Below, in pieces: positions 1 to 10,387 of a DNA stretch of 64,000 nucleotides. The stretch spans positions 124,001-188,000 of the forward strand of contig JANBPK010000844.1 of the NCBI GenBank assembly GCA_027579435.1, written 5' to 3'. Under the pieces are notes generated by a model, which had not been told where the DNA came from, ran no database searches, and saw nothing but the letters and a program-made list of their open reading frames with translations. The translations under genes and the position numbers were made by a program. This DNA is from Candolleomyces eurysporus (taxonomy: Eukaryota > Basidiomycota > Agaricomycetes > Agaricales > Psathyrellaceae). Within the stretch, counting starts at the first letter, position 1; each line of letters begins with the position of its first letter.

Positions 1-23
1 ACGAGCTGACAACTTCTTAACAG

Positions 24-542
24 CCTCTCTACGATGTAAGTTGACGGCGGTGTGGCAATAAGTAACGATCTTCTGATGCATACTTTCTCCCAGGAAAATG
101 GAATGACGTACGTCCCTGAGCAATACTTGTCTTTTTCTGAGTCCTGAATCTCTTTCTCATTCGTATCAGAGCCGACGCCATGCAAGCACTCTCTTTCGGC
201 CTGGCTCATAGCTTTGCCAGGGCTACGCGGTCGGTTTCGATCCCAGCACCTGTCTACTGTACGGGCAAGATTGTTCCCTTGAGTGATAAATGCTGAAGAC
301 ACCTTTTTCGAACAGATGCCGACATCGTCTGCACCAAACGCGCAATTCATTTCAATCCAAGTTCTAACTTAGGCTCCGACACGGCTAGTCAAGTTTCTGG
401 AGCTGCTCCGCCGAGCCTTCAAGCGTATCGAGACGCCTGGGCCCCGATTAACCCACGCCAGGCTGGCGTCATGTATTGGATGGTACGATACCTCTATTGA
501 TATCCCATGCTCCCTACTAAAGTGAACACCGATTCGCAGTGA
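24..542 (+). CDS. Argonaute (PIWI domain C-terminus), 5' part cut off by window edge
   Basis: Guide-RNA-binding silencing protein; only the end of the PIWI domain is inside the window. Exons read 24-35, 94-107, 170-258, 316-482 and 540-542. They encode the typical fungal Argonaute tail: LYDENGMTADAM, then [15 protein letters not shown], then a C-terminus ending MYWM. The 3' end is a close paralogue of the complete gene at 2201-6592: the exons align one to one, intron positions are identical, and the TGA stop stands alone after a last intron in both. The window opens inside the intron before the 12-nt exon PLYD. Homology fades in the 3' UTR. The reading frame is intact over the visible part, so it is probably functional, but the catalytic residues lie outside the window. 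Confidence 0.9.
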
Positions 543-2200
543 TACGCCATGTCCTTTTCTGGATGACAACAAACCGCATCATTTCGTTTTTGAGAATCAT
601 GAATGTACTAATAGTCCTCGTGTACCACTAGTATGCCCCTTCGCTTTCGAAATTTTTGTACCATAGGCAGTGAATATTTGAATCCTAAGTCGAACTCGTC
701 GTGGATGAGCTGAAGTTGTGCTAATTCAAACTGTGGTGAGCATTTCCTGATTACCCTCGGCGTCAAATGGCTGTCCAAGGGCAAGAATACTGGATTGATC
801 GGGCGATAGGTTCGCCGTTTCCTGGCTACCCTTGGCCACACTTTTCAGGAGTGCGAAGAAGAGGGTTAGGACAGACATGTAAACAAAACCGATACCGTTT
901 GGCTGCTATGTATATTCTCTAACCGCGAATGTCGTTCGCCGAACTTGACTCCTCATGGATTAAATGTCCTCCGGCTGACAGCGCCTGAAGACTCTCCGCC
1001 GACTCAGGAAGCGGTACATGAGGATGCATCGATGATCCTTACGACGTTTATCACATCCAAGTCATAAAGAATGCGACTGGCATTGTCTCTTGAGCACACG
1101 TTGCCAGGATATTGATCCCTAGCCATACTAGTCTATGCGTCATTTTTTGTACTTGCCCTCCAACTAACGGAACTGGCTTTGCACAGGCTCGTTGTCTTGT
1201 CGTTGTCCTTGATGCGCGAGTTCTACGTCAGGCGTCCTATAAATTTTGGAAGCCCAGCAGGTGTAGGAAAACCGGTCGTAACGTCAGGCCGGCATGGATC
1301 ACGCTGGTATCCTACCCGCAGGAGTGGTATGTGAATCGATATCTACTGCTCCAATTCCCTATACCACTGGAGAATTTCAGTTGCCAGACAAGCAGCCCAA
1401 CCTTGATTACGTCTATTAGACATCTTTGTCGTCCAGAACAAGTTGGACAATCGAAGCGAAAATCAGAACTGAAGCTCGGGGAAGACCTGATTCAACCGAC
1501 ACCTATGCGCCAGGCGCACGATTATTCGGGCGATATCGAGGTGTACGCGAACGAGGATGCTAAATACATCCACTCGTCTCTGGAAGGGAGAGAGGTGTGG
1601 GTATCGCATCGAGAAGCTGAAGATTATCATGGCTAGAAAGAATTTGTCTAGACTGAACCACGATTAAGAGATTTTTTACGGAGAGGAGATTCGAGTCGTT
1701 GGAACAACTCTTCCATATGCTAGGGTACAGACTTCGGGGGATGTTTTCGCATCGAGCTCGCTGGCGACGTCGATTCCTATTAATGGTGTGACAGTTAAGT
1801 CCGTTACTCCATGCGCAGGTCAAGCTCCGGATCGCGCGACTGGAGCCCCCTACATAGTACATACTACATCTCAGGTGGCTTTCCGTCGAATCAACCCACT
1901 TACATTCTTGCCGTCCGTCGTTCTTAAGGCTGTTTTCCATCCCTGAGAACCTTGCCTGTGATATATTGCTGTACATAGAACTCTGGGTCTAAAGCGGACA
2001 TGCTAACGATTACTGCGCAAATGAATGGTACTGCGGCTGCGGAAAATCCACGGAGGCGGCCCCGAATAAAGAGCGGAGTTTTGAGCGGAGATCAGGTTTT
2101 CGGCTGCCCCCGAAACAGCTTATCTATAATCTCCGCAGCGCCCACTTCTCTCCCCAGCCGCTATCTCTAACTGCATAAGCCTTGCTTACCGACAACAAAC
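543..2200. other. Intergenic spacer between the two Argonaute genes
   Basis: The first 100 bases are the 3' UTR of the left Argonaute and can be aligned loosely with the 3' UTR of the right copy (shared 'tagtcctc'). Further on there are open frames at 1112-1636 (+) and 1560-1976 (-), but neither shows a recognisable domain, a splice pattern or a coherent composition, so no gene is called. The last 200 bases before 2201 must hold the promoter of the right Argonaute. Confidence 0.5.
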
Positions 2201-5200
2201 ATGCCCCCAAGGGTTGCTGACAGTACCCGTGATCAAGGTCCACCTCGCGGCGCCCAAGGTGGAGGGCGCGGTGATCGTGGCCGTGGTCGTGGTCGTGGTC
2301 GTGGTCGTGGTGGTGAATCCACCGGACCCGGACGTGGCCGTGGTGGTGAAGCCATCGGTCGTGGCCGTGGCGGTGAAGCCATCGGTCGTGGCCGTGGCGG
2401 TGAAGCCGCCGGTCGTGGCCGCGGTGGTGAAGCCACCGGTCGTGGCCGTGGTGGTACACCCGGCGGACGTGGCTCTGGTACACCAGCATCTCTCGGAGGC
2501 ATGCCTGTTGGCGGTCGTGACGATCGTCCAAGCATTGCCGGTGAGTCTCAGAAGATTCGGACTGAAATTTCACTCTCTTTTCCGTGGTAGCCATTAATTG
2601 TCGATTCATTATCTACTAAAGATCACGTCGAAGCGATTGGAATTAGCCGCACCGTGACCGGCTTTGGGACCGGTGGGCGGGTCATAAGAGTCAGGATGAA
2701 CTCGTTCGAGACCACCGTACCCGAAGATACTCTCTTCCAATACGATGGTGGGTATCTTCTCATCTTCGTATGTGACTGACTAGATAATCCCTGTTCGCTT
2801 GCAGTTGGTAAGGGTTCGTTATTTCTGTGCCAATGCATGATATGTTGATACCTTGCGCCAAGTAACAACACCGGACGATCTCTCGAAGAGGCTCAGACTG
2901 CGGTTATTGGATAAGCTCCAAGCAGACGAACCCAACATCTTTACATCTCCTACCCTATATGACGGCTGTGCCATAATGTTTTCAAAGCAAAGGCTGCCGT
3001 TAGGAAATACTGATTCCCAAGAGGTTGGTCATGACTCCATTGGAATTTGCAATGCTCACGATCCTGTCAGTTTAACATCATACTCATTTCCGGCACGGCA
3101 AGACGACCCCCGAATGTGTACAAGATGAAGATTACAAAGGTCGACGCCGAGGTCGACTTACAGTAATCCCTGTCCTTATTTGGTACATGCCGAGCACTAA
3201 CAAACCTCCGTTTGGCAGCACGGTGCATGAGTTCATTGCGGGGAGATACACGCAAGACAATACCATTCAAATGGCCGAGATGGTGGGCTTTACGTTTCAT
3301 GAGCTCGGTTCTTTGTGTTGACCTTCATGCAGGCTCTAAATATCGCTATTAGGATGCACCCTCGCAAGAAGTATCCTTCGAATTCAAGGTCCTTCTTCAC
3401 CCCTGATGGTAAACAGCTTCTTGGATTTGGGATAGAGGTTTGGAGGGGCTATTTCCAGTCCCTCCGACCTTCGGTTGGACGGCTTCTTCTTAATGTTGAT
3501 ATCTCTGCCGCCGCCATGTACCGCTCTGGCCCACTCATCGATGTCTGCATGGACTTCTTTAGATTGACCAGGGTCGTGCAGCTCCAGGCAAACAATCTTA
3601 CCGAAGTTCAGAAACGGAATCTCGCTAAATTTCTGGGGCGGGTCAAAATAATCACACGGCATACAGGCAAAGAACGCATTAAAACTATCCAGGAGTTGAT
3701 TTGGAAATCCTCTACCGCCATTTTCTTTGATCATCCGCAATACAGGCGTATCTCTGTATCCGACTACATGAAGAGACACTTCAACCGCACGCTTGTCCAA
3801 CCAAATTTGATGTGTGTCAAGGTGCGATTCCCCCATGTGATACTACAACAGGGTACAACTGAAGCTTTCTGAAATCACAGGTCGGAGAGGAAAACATTTT
3901 GCCGCTTGAACTATGCGAAGTCGTACCCGGACAGTTTTGCGACACTCCACTCAACCCCGACCAGACCAAGACAATGGTTGAATTTACCTCAATGAGTCCT
4001 GACCGTCGCTTTCAAAGTATTCGGGAGGGTTTGCCAGTACGTTACCGTTTTAACCATCAATATGAATCCAACGACTGAAATTTTGCTGCGACTAGTTGCT
4101 TGACCATATCAACAGCGAGTATGTCCGAGAATTCGGGATATCCGTGAAACCGGATTTCGTCGAGCACAGTTTGCGGGTTCTGCAACCACCAACGATCAAG
4201 TGTTTTCAAGGCAATGAGCGCACAAGATCGATGATTGTTTGTACAGTTTATCTCTAAGCGTTGATCCGATATTCTGACAATATCGATTCTGCAGACGCCC
4301 CGCGATGGCAAATGGAACATGTTGGTGTTCCTCTGTTTTATATGCATCCATTTCTAATATCGTGTGCTTCGGATAGGCTGAATAAGAAGTACCACAAACC
4401 AGCGAAGATCTCCGGGTTCATCGTAATCGTTTTCGAGAACGAGAGATTCTTTCCTGAACCCGTCTACAAGGCAATGGTAAAGAGCTTCGTAGATGCTGCT
4501 AAAGACTTCGGTAAATTAAATCACATCTTGTCTGATAATGACTGAGGGGGTCTGTCGATACAGGCGTCACATTCGACGATCCGGTGCCACAAGTGAGATG
4601 GGTTATGGGACGACCGAATGTCGACCAGGTCAGTTCTTCGAGCTCCTGTGGATGTTTTGACCTCAAGTGACGGCTGACATTCTTCCCTTCAGCTCTTGGG
4701 GGAATGTGTAGAGGCTTACGTTGCGCAGAAAAAGGAGGATCCCTCGCTCATTCTTGCTGTTCTTCCACCCCAAACGCAGGACTTGTACGACAGCGTGAAG
4801 CGGTAAGCGTGATATCCCTTGCATATCCCTTGACGCTGGCACTGATTCCATCGGGACTTAGATTTGGTTATATTCAAGTAAAGAGCTTTCTATCTCATTT
4901 TTGGTCGAATTCTGACAAGCACGAACCTTTCAGAGGGGTTTAGCCACTCAATGCCTTCTCTCCAAGAAGTGCAGAGGCGCCAACCATCAGTACTGGGCAA
5001 ATATCATGCTCAAGTGAGTGGCAGTCGTCTTTATGCAAGGTGCCTGTTGTGCTAATCCCGCCGTCGCCAGAGTGAATGCCAAACTGGGAGGCATCAATTT
5101 CGTCCCAGACGTCGCCTTGCTGAACGATCCAAGTGAACCTACAATTGTTATGGGTTTGTTGTTCAGGTTCTCAGCAGCTTTCTTATATTCATAAAAACTA

Positions 5201-6592
5201 GGTGCGGATGCGATACACCCCCCTCCAGGCAGACAAGACAAGCCGTCGTTCACTGCGGTTGTCTGCAGCATCGACTCCACATGCTCGCAGTATGTCGCGT
5301 CCAGCGGCATTCAAACAGGTGGCAAGGAAATAATGATCGAAGGCCTCCAAGACATGTGCAAGGTATTTATTTCCCCCTCACAGCCTGACAGACGACCTTT
5401 AACATCGTTGCTTCGTTTAGAACGGGCTGTCTAAGTGGAAAAATCACCAGGAGAACGTTGAACGTAGACGTATTCCTCCCGCTCGGTTGTTCTATTTTAG
5501 AGGTAATCTTGCTTCCTCACACCGCAACTGAAAGGACTTGAGACTCAGTCGTTTATTCAGACGGTGTTTCTGAAGGGGAGCTCAAACAAGTTCTGGAAAA
5601 AGGTGAATACGAACATCTTTTCTGATTGTTCATCTGTGGCTTACGTCGTGTTGCAGAGCTTCCACAAATCAAAGGTCGGCATCTTCCATTTGTTCTGTCA
5701 ACAAGACATAGGTCGTAATTACGGACGGCAACGTTTAGATGCGTGTAAGGAGATGGGGTACGACCCCAAGATCACTCTCATTGTTGTCGGAAAACGACAC
5801 CATCATCGGTGAAAACCTTTGGTTCCCACTTCATCTTCGCCCACTGATATTTGAAATTTAGTGGAATGACCGTGGATCCTCAAGATGCCGACAAGAGCCG
5901 CAACATTCCAGTTGGTGCGACCATTGACACAGGTATCACCCACCCTGTAGAATCCGACTACTTCCAGTACACACACGCCGGAATCCTGGGGACGAGTAGG
6001 CCAGGCCACTATTTTGTAAGTCTGATCGACCGGATCCCTTCACAAAGTGCACTAGCTGACAACTTCTTAACAGCCTCTCTACGACGTAAGTTGACGGGGA
6101 TTTGGCGATAAGTAAAGATCTTCTGACGCGCACTATTCTCCCAGGAAAATGGAATGACGTACGTCCCTTGAGCAATACTTGTCTTTTTCTGAGTCCTGAA
6201 TCTCTTTCTCATTTGTATCAGAGCCGACGCTATGCAAGAACTCACATTCGGTCTAGCTCATAGTTTCGCCAGATCCACGCGGTCGGTATCGATTCCAGCA
6301 CCTGTCTACTGTGCGTACAAAGTGATTGTCCTCTCGATTGATTGATGCTGAAGATGAACTATCTCGGACAGATGCCGACATCGTCTGCGCAAAGCGGGGG
6401 ATTCATTTTAAGCCGACTCACAACTTGGGCTCCGACACATCTAGTCAAGCTTCTGGAGCAGCCCCGTCGAGCCTCCAAGCGTATCGAGACGCCTGGTTGC
6501 CGATTAACGTTCGTCAATCTAATTCTATGTACTGGATGGTACGTTGTCTGCTGTCTCCCATGTGCTGGTACTGATGCTGATTTTTGCAGTGA
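2201..6592 (+). CDS. Argonaute (QDE-2-like), complete, 965 aa
   Basis: Small-RNA-guided slicer of the RNA-silencing pathway. Exons: 2201-2540, 2622-2747, 2805-2807, 2863-3023, 3071-3162, 3219-3282, 3333-3821, 3881-4036, 4096-4236, 4295-4320, 4377-4510, 4564-4628, 4693-4802, 4862-4877, 4934-5013, 5071-5153, 5202-5362, 5421-5502, 5561-5602, 5657-5674, 5739-5808, 5862-6015, 6074-6085, 6145-6158, 6222-6310, 6372-6538, 6590-6592. Phases are consistent and sum to 966 codons. Residues 1-113 are an RGG-rich tail, then N domain, linker ([13 protein letters not shown]), PAZ (about 335-455), MID (TPRDGKWNM, about 525) and PIWI. The DEDH slicer set is present: Asp698 (MGADAIHP), Glu738 (GGKEIM), Asp777 (YFRDGVSEGE), His847 (TGITHPVE). 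Cleavage activity is therefore predicted. The start is the first ATG before the RGG tail. Splice sites are inferred from family conservation; the 3-nt exon is the least certain. Confidence 0.93.
2330..2464 (+). repeat. 27-bp coding minisatellite (five units) in the Argonaute RGG tail
   Basis: Five in-frame 27-bp units begin at 2330, 2357, 2384, 2411 and 2438, each encoding GRGRGG followed by three variable residues (EAI, EAI, EAA, EAT, TPG). Upstream, 2272-2310 is a shorter (GGTCGT)n run. RGG tails of Argonaute/PIWI proteins are known sites for RNA contact and arginine methylation; methylation here is inference only. Confidence 0.85.
2805..2807 (+). other. Predicted 3-nt microexon (ttg) of Argonaute
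   Basis: The exon ending at 2747 (Q-Y-D-g) is followed by a 57-nt GT-AG intron (2748-2804), the triplet ttg, and a 55-nt GT-AG intron (2808-2862). Joining restores QYDVVTTPDDL, which matches the usual fungal Argonaute N-domain pattern YDVVI.P. The alternative is one 115-nt intron giving QYDVTTP, one residue shorter. Two introns of 55-57 nt match the other introns of this gene better than one of 115 nt. Confidence 0.6.
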
Positions 6593-6857
6593 TGCACCAT
6601 GTGTTCATCTGGCTGAAGGCGAAAAACAGCGCCATTCTGTTTCCCAAACCAATATCTGTACAATTAGTCCTCAATCGCTGCTGCTTGGTGTTCCTTGAAG
6701 TTGTACTATTAACAATGTATCCTGAACCCTTACCAGTCTTAAATCGAATTATAATTATTGAGCTACAATTACATCGAACTAATCAAGAAGAGCCATGAGA
6801 GGAAGGAAGGACAGGAGCACCTCTGTTGCACCCCAGAGCGAATCTAATGGATAGAGG

Positions 6858-8918
6858 CTAGAAGGTGCTGAGACCGCACTTTGATGTCGCAAGGGAAGGA
6901 TTCGAGATGCCTGATATCCACGAAACTAAGCAACGCTCTCAAGACCATATGAGCGAACGGATTAACTTACGTTGTGATACCAGTCGACCACACGATGGGA
7001 GGCTCGACCTCAGTCCCATCAGGATTCTTTGGTTTAGAGATGTTAAACACTGCCAAGATATTGGTCATGTTGAGGAACAACGACTGCTCCGCGAGGTGGG
7101 CACCTGCAGTTGGGGAAAAGAAGGTGATTAGCATCGTCTTGGTCTTGGTGCACAGTGCGGAGTGTGCTGTGGGGCTCGTGCTTACCGGGGCATGAACGAC
7201 GGCCAAAACCGAAGACATATTTGAAGGCGTCCGGTTGAGGATTTTCGCCGAGGTATCGTTCGGGTTCGAACACGGAAGGGTTGGGGTAGATCTCTTCGTC
7301 GTGGGTAATCGCCCTAGTTTTTGCATTAAGATGAGCTGTGGGACGCCAGGATGGATGGATGGGTTGTAACGCGTGCTTACCAGATATTGGCGATCACCTT
7401 GGAGCCTTTGGGAATGAAATAGCCATTGTAGACGTCGTCTTGCGTGGTAGCGTGTGGGAGGCCTGGAGAAGATCGAGAGTCAGAAGCTGCTACTACAGAG
7501 CGGGGTTTAGTGTACGTACCGATAGGAGCCACCGGTGCCCACCGAATGACCTCCTTCACCAAAGCGCGCACGTAGGGAAGCGAGTCGTAGTCGTCCAGCG
7601 TCGGGAGACGGTTTCCACCAGTCACGCGGTCGATTTCTTGTTGAGCTTTCTTCTGAGCGTCCGGCCAGAGCTCCATAACCATGAAGAATGTTGTCAGTGC
7701 AGACACGGTCTGATCGGGGCCAGTAGAGCGGTCAGTATCGAAATCATGATCGTGATAGAAGATAGAAGAAGTGAGGGTGCGAAGGTAACGTACGGTATCA
7801 GCACCACCTGCATACAACGCGGCAGCACACCATTTCACAACATATTCTTTCTGGGAGGGGTCGATGTATGAGGTGTCGCCAAGAAGTTGTTTCGACGTGA
7901 ACGAGTCGATGTATTCGCCCGTAGCCTGTGGGACAGTGTGAGCTTCGGAGGTCGCGGAGAACGAGATTAACACTTGCCATCTGCTTCTTGGTCCATTCGA
8001 AAGGCTTTTCGTCGACGAGAGCGAGCTTCTCTTTCATCTCCCGAGCATATCGCTTGAAGCCAGCTCCAGGGAACCAGTCAGGTAGAAATCGGACTGTGGC
8101 TCTCGGTTTAACCAACAATAGAGAGACTAGCAAATGGATGACCTACGCCAGGGGAAAAACTCGACAAACCATTTGCCGGGAGTAGCGAGGTCTGCTGTAA
8201 TCGCGAAGCCTTCTTCGATAATGTTGACGAATTCATCTTCATAGCCTCCCATAGGATACCCATAGGCGACCTTCAAGATGATAGCACAAGCATTCCTGGT
8301 GGACGAAACTCGTTTAGTAATCCGTATTCTGGATAAGCAAGGGTCATCCGCCGTACCGTTTAATCGACTGCTTGAAGTTCTGGGGCTTGGACTCGAGCTC
8401 CTTCATGAAAGTGTGCAGTTCTTCAGTTTGGATTGGCAAGTAATCCCGAGACACTCGGGGATTCAGCCCGCCATGCATGAGTCGCCGATAAATCTTGAAC
8501 TTGGGGTCTGTAGTGGAGATCTGGAAAGCATTGTGCTTGCGATTGGCGAGCTCACCGCCCATCCAGTTGAATGGTCGATCAGAGTAAATGGCGGAACGCT
8601 CCTCGAGCAGGTCCCACGATATTTTGTGTGAACTAATAACTACTGTGCGTTTGCCCAGCACAGAATAAGAGAAGATGGGACCTATGGTTCAATTGTTCAG
8701 ACATTGCATCATAACGCGCGAGGAGATGGTACAGTACCGTATTTTTGCGCCCATCCCCAGAACACGAGCCACGGGTGTGTCTTGAGCGCCTTGAGGTCAA
8801 GCTCTCTGAAGCCCGGGCCAGGTGGAGGGGGTAGCCGTCGTCGACGGTTCCAGAGCCCCAGAAAGACATAGGTGATGAGTACGATCCCGCAGGGAACGAC
8901 AACCTCTTTGGAGACCAT
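6858..8918 (-). CDS. Cytochrome P450 (CYP64/OMST-oxidoreductase-like), about 525 aa
   Basis: Haem-thiolate monooxygenase anchored in the ER membrane; substrate unknown. The start MVSKEVVV at 8918 opens a hydrophobic helix (residues 9-24) followed by basic RRRR and the proline hinge PPPPGPG. About nine introns separate the exons. Motifs: I-helix AGGADTT, ExxR in KEVIRW, PERF-type FEPERY, haem loop FGFGRRSCPG with the cysteine ligand. The protein ends VRSQHLL at 6858. One exon junction (after FFPLA) has two equally good acceptors in frame, differing by one residue. The gene is convergent with Argonaute (265 bp apart). It is clearly a different family from the six array P450s: the haem loop and overall sequence are unlike them. 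Family assignment is by resemblance to basidiomycete CYP64-clan enzymes. Confidence 0.9.
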
Positions 8919-10387
8919 GCTCGGCGCTTGGTGAAAGAATGGGAGGAAGTACCTGGAAGGGAAGGAAGGAAGATGAAAGTGACTTCTTCTCGAAGTGACG
9001 TGCCTTCTCAAATACTACCGCCGTCGCAGACTGAGTAGGTCCATGCTGTGTAAATGAGCCTGGGGCGATTGGCTGCATGTGTCGCTTACGGCACGGAGTA
9101 ATCGAAGATCTTGTCTGTTTTCAGGCTTCCCAGACTCGGAAGGGGTAACTGAAACCTAGATGTCGAGGGCGGCCTTAGCGCGTCCGGTCAGTATGGACGA
9201 CCGAGCGCTGAGAATTATCGCAGGAAGGGAGGATTGCATTCAATTCCATCAAGAAGCGGGGATTGAGCTAGGGCTTCTCAATGATTCTGGATCTCGGCTT
9301 CACACGCCAGCTGCAAATAACGAGGTGCGGTCATACGTTACAAACTCGAGCTCCAAAAAGCTGAGAAGGCACTCAAATGTGTACCATTACACGCTGCCCG
9401 AAGCTGACTGCTGGAAGGAGTCCTCAGTAGCTTGAAGAGTAGACCCTTGAGAACTTACCCTGCCGACAAGCCAGTACGATGAACACCGCCCAAGGCATTG
9501 ATCCTCCTGCCCTAACTCTGAAACTCCTGCGCGCGGTTCAACACACGACTAAAGCCTGAAGGTATGTCCCAAGTCTGGAGCACAGACCATGTGCCGGGAT
9601 GGGTATCATCAATACCGGTTACAACAATACGCCATAGCTGAATTTAAACTGACCTGGATCGACAGATGTCTGCGTGAACAATGCCGTTCCTAGAGCCGAG
9701 GATAATCCATCTGGTGACAACGCTCAAATTTTGGGTGTTTCCTGATTGTAAGTAAGAAAATTCGACATGCCGAGATTGTTAGCGTTGAAGGGTCCCGGTC
9801 ATGAACGGTCGCAATAGATATGCCTATGTAAGGCAGGGTATTGAAGTCAATAGGCCGTTTATGAATTGCCACGACGACCCGGAACTGACAACAATCAACA
9901 ATTCAATCCACTGTTTGGCAAATTCCTGAGATCACAACAGGCCCTGGCATTCGTAGTAGCAGCCTTTCTGACACTGTACAGGGAGAGTGAGCGTTTAATC
10001 TCGCTAACATAATGACCCGGAAATACCTGCAAACTGCGCTCGCAAATTTTTCCATAGAAGAGCGGCTGTAAAGATTTGAGCTCGTCAGCGTCTCGGTGGA
10101 TTGGTTGGCCAGCATTGGCCCCGACAGGCGAAATTTTTCTGAATTTGACTAAAGCCCGAGAGGTGTTCGGTCACCGGTGTTCTCCGTAATCATACATGAG
10201 GGGGAAGTCGGACATGACATGTTTGGACGAACAATGACCGACAGAAGCAGGAGTATTCAATTCAGTTGTTGTAGAGTGGATTATGTTACTGGCAACGTCG
10301 GAGAACAGTCTATCAGAGATAATGATCGAAGCAAAATAGTGCTCAGAAGTCCTGGGGCGAACCCATTCACACACAACCTCGCGTCCC
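8919..10387. other. Intergenic region between two P450 genes
   Basis: Holds the upstream region of the minus-strand P450 at 6858-8918 and the 3' flank of the next one. Small open frames (for example 9160-9435 +, 9903-10115 -) have no recognisable domain and no splice continuity. No P450 remnant was recognised here by eye. Confidence 0.5.

Noticed and set aside
1112..1976. Open frames of 174 aa (+) and 138 aa (-) between the Argonautes
   Set aside because: No domain, no signal of constraint, and they overlap on opposite strands; composition looks random.
2124..2609. Long open frames on both strands over the Argonaute RGG repeat
   Set aside because: They are by-products of the 27-bp GC-rich repeat; only the plus frame starting at 2201 continues into the Argonaute domains.
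2748..2862. Single 115-nt intron as an alternative to the microexon
   Set aside because: Kept only as second choice: it drops a conserved Val and would be twice the usual intron length in this gene.
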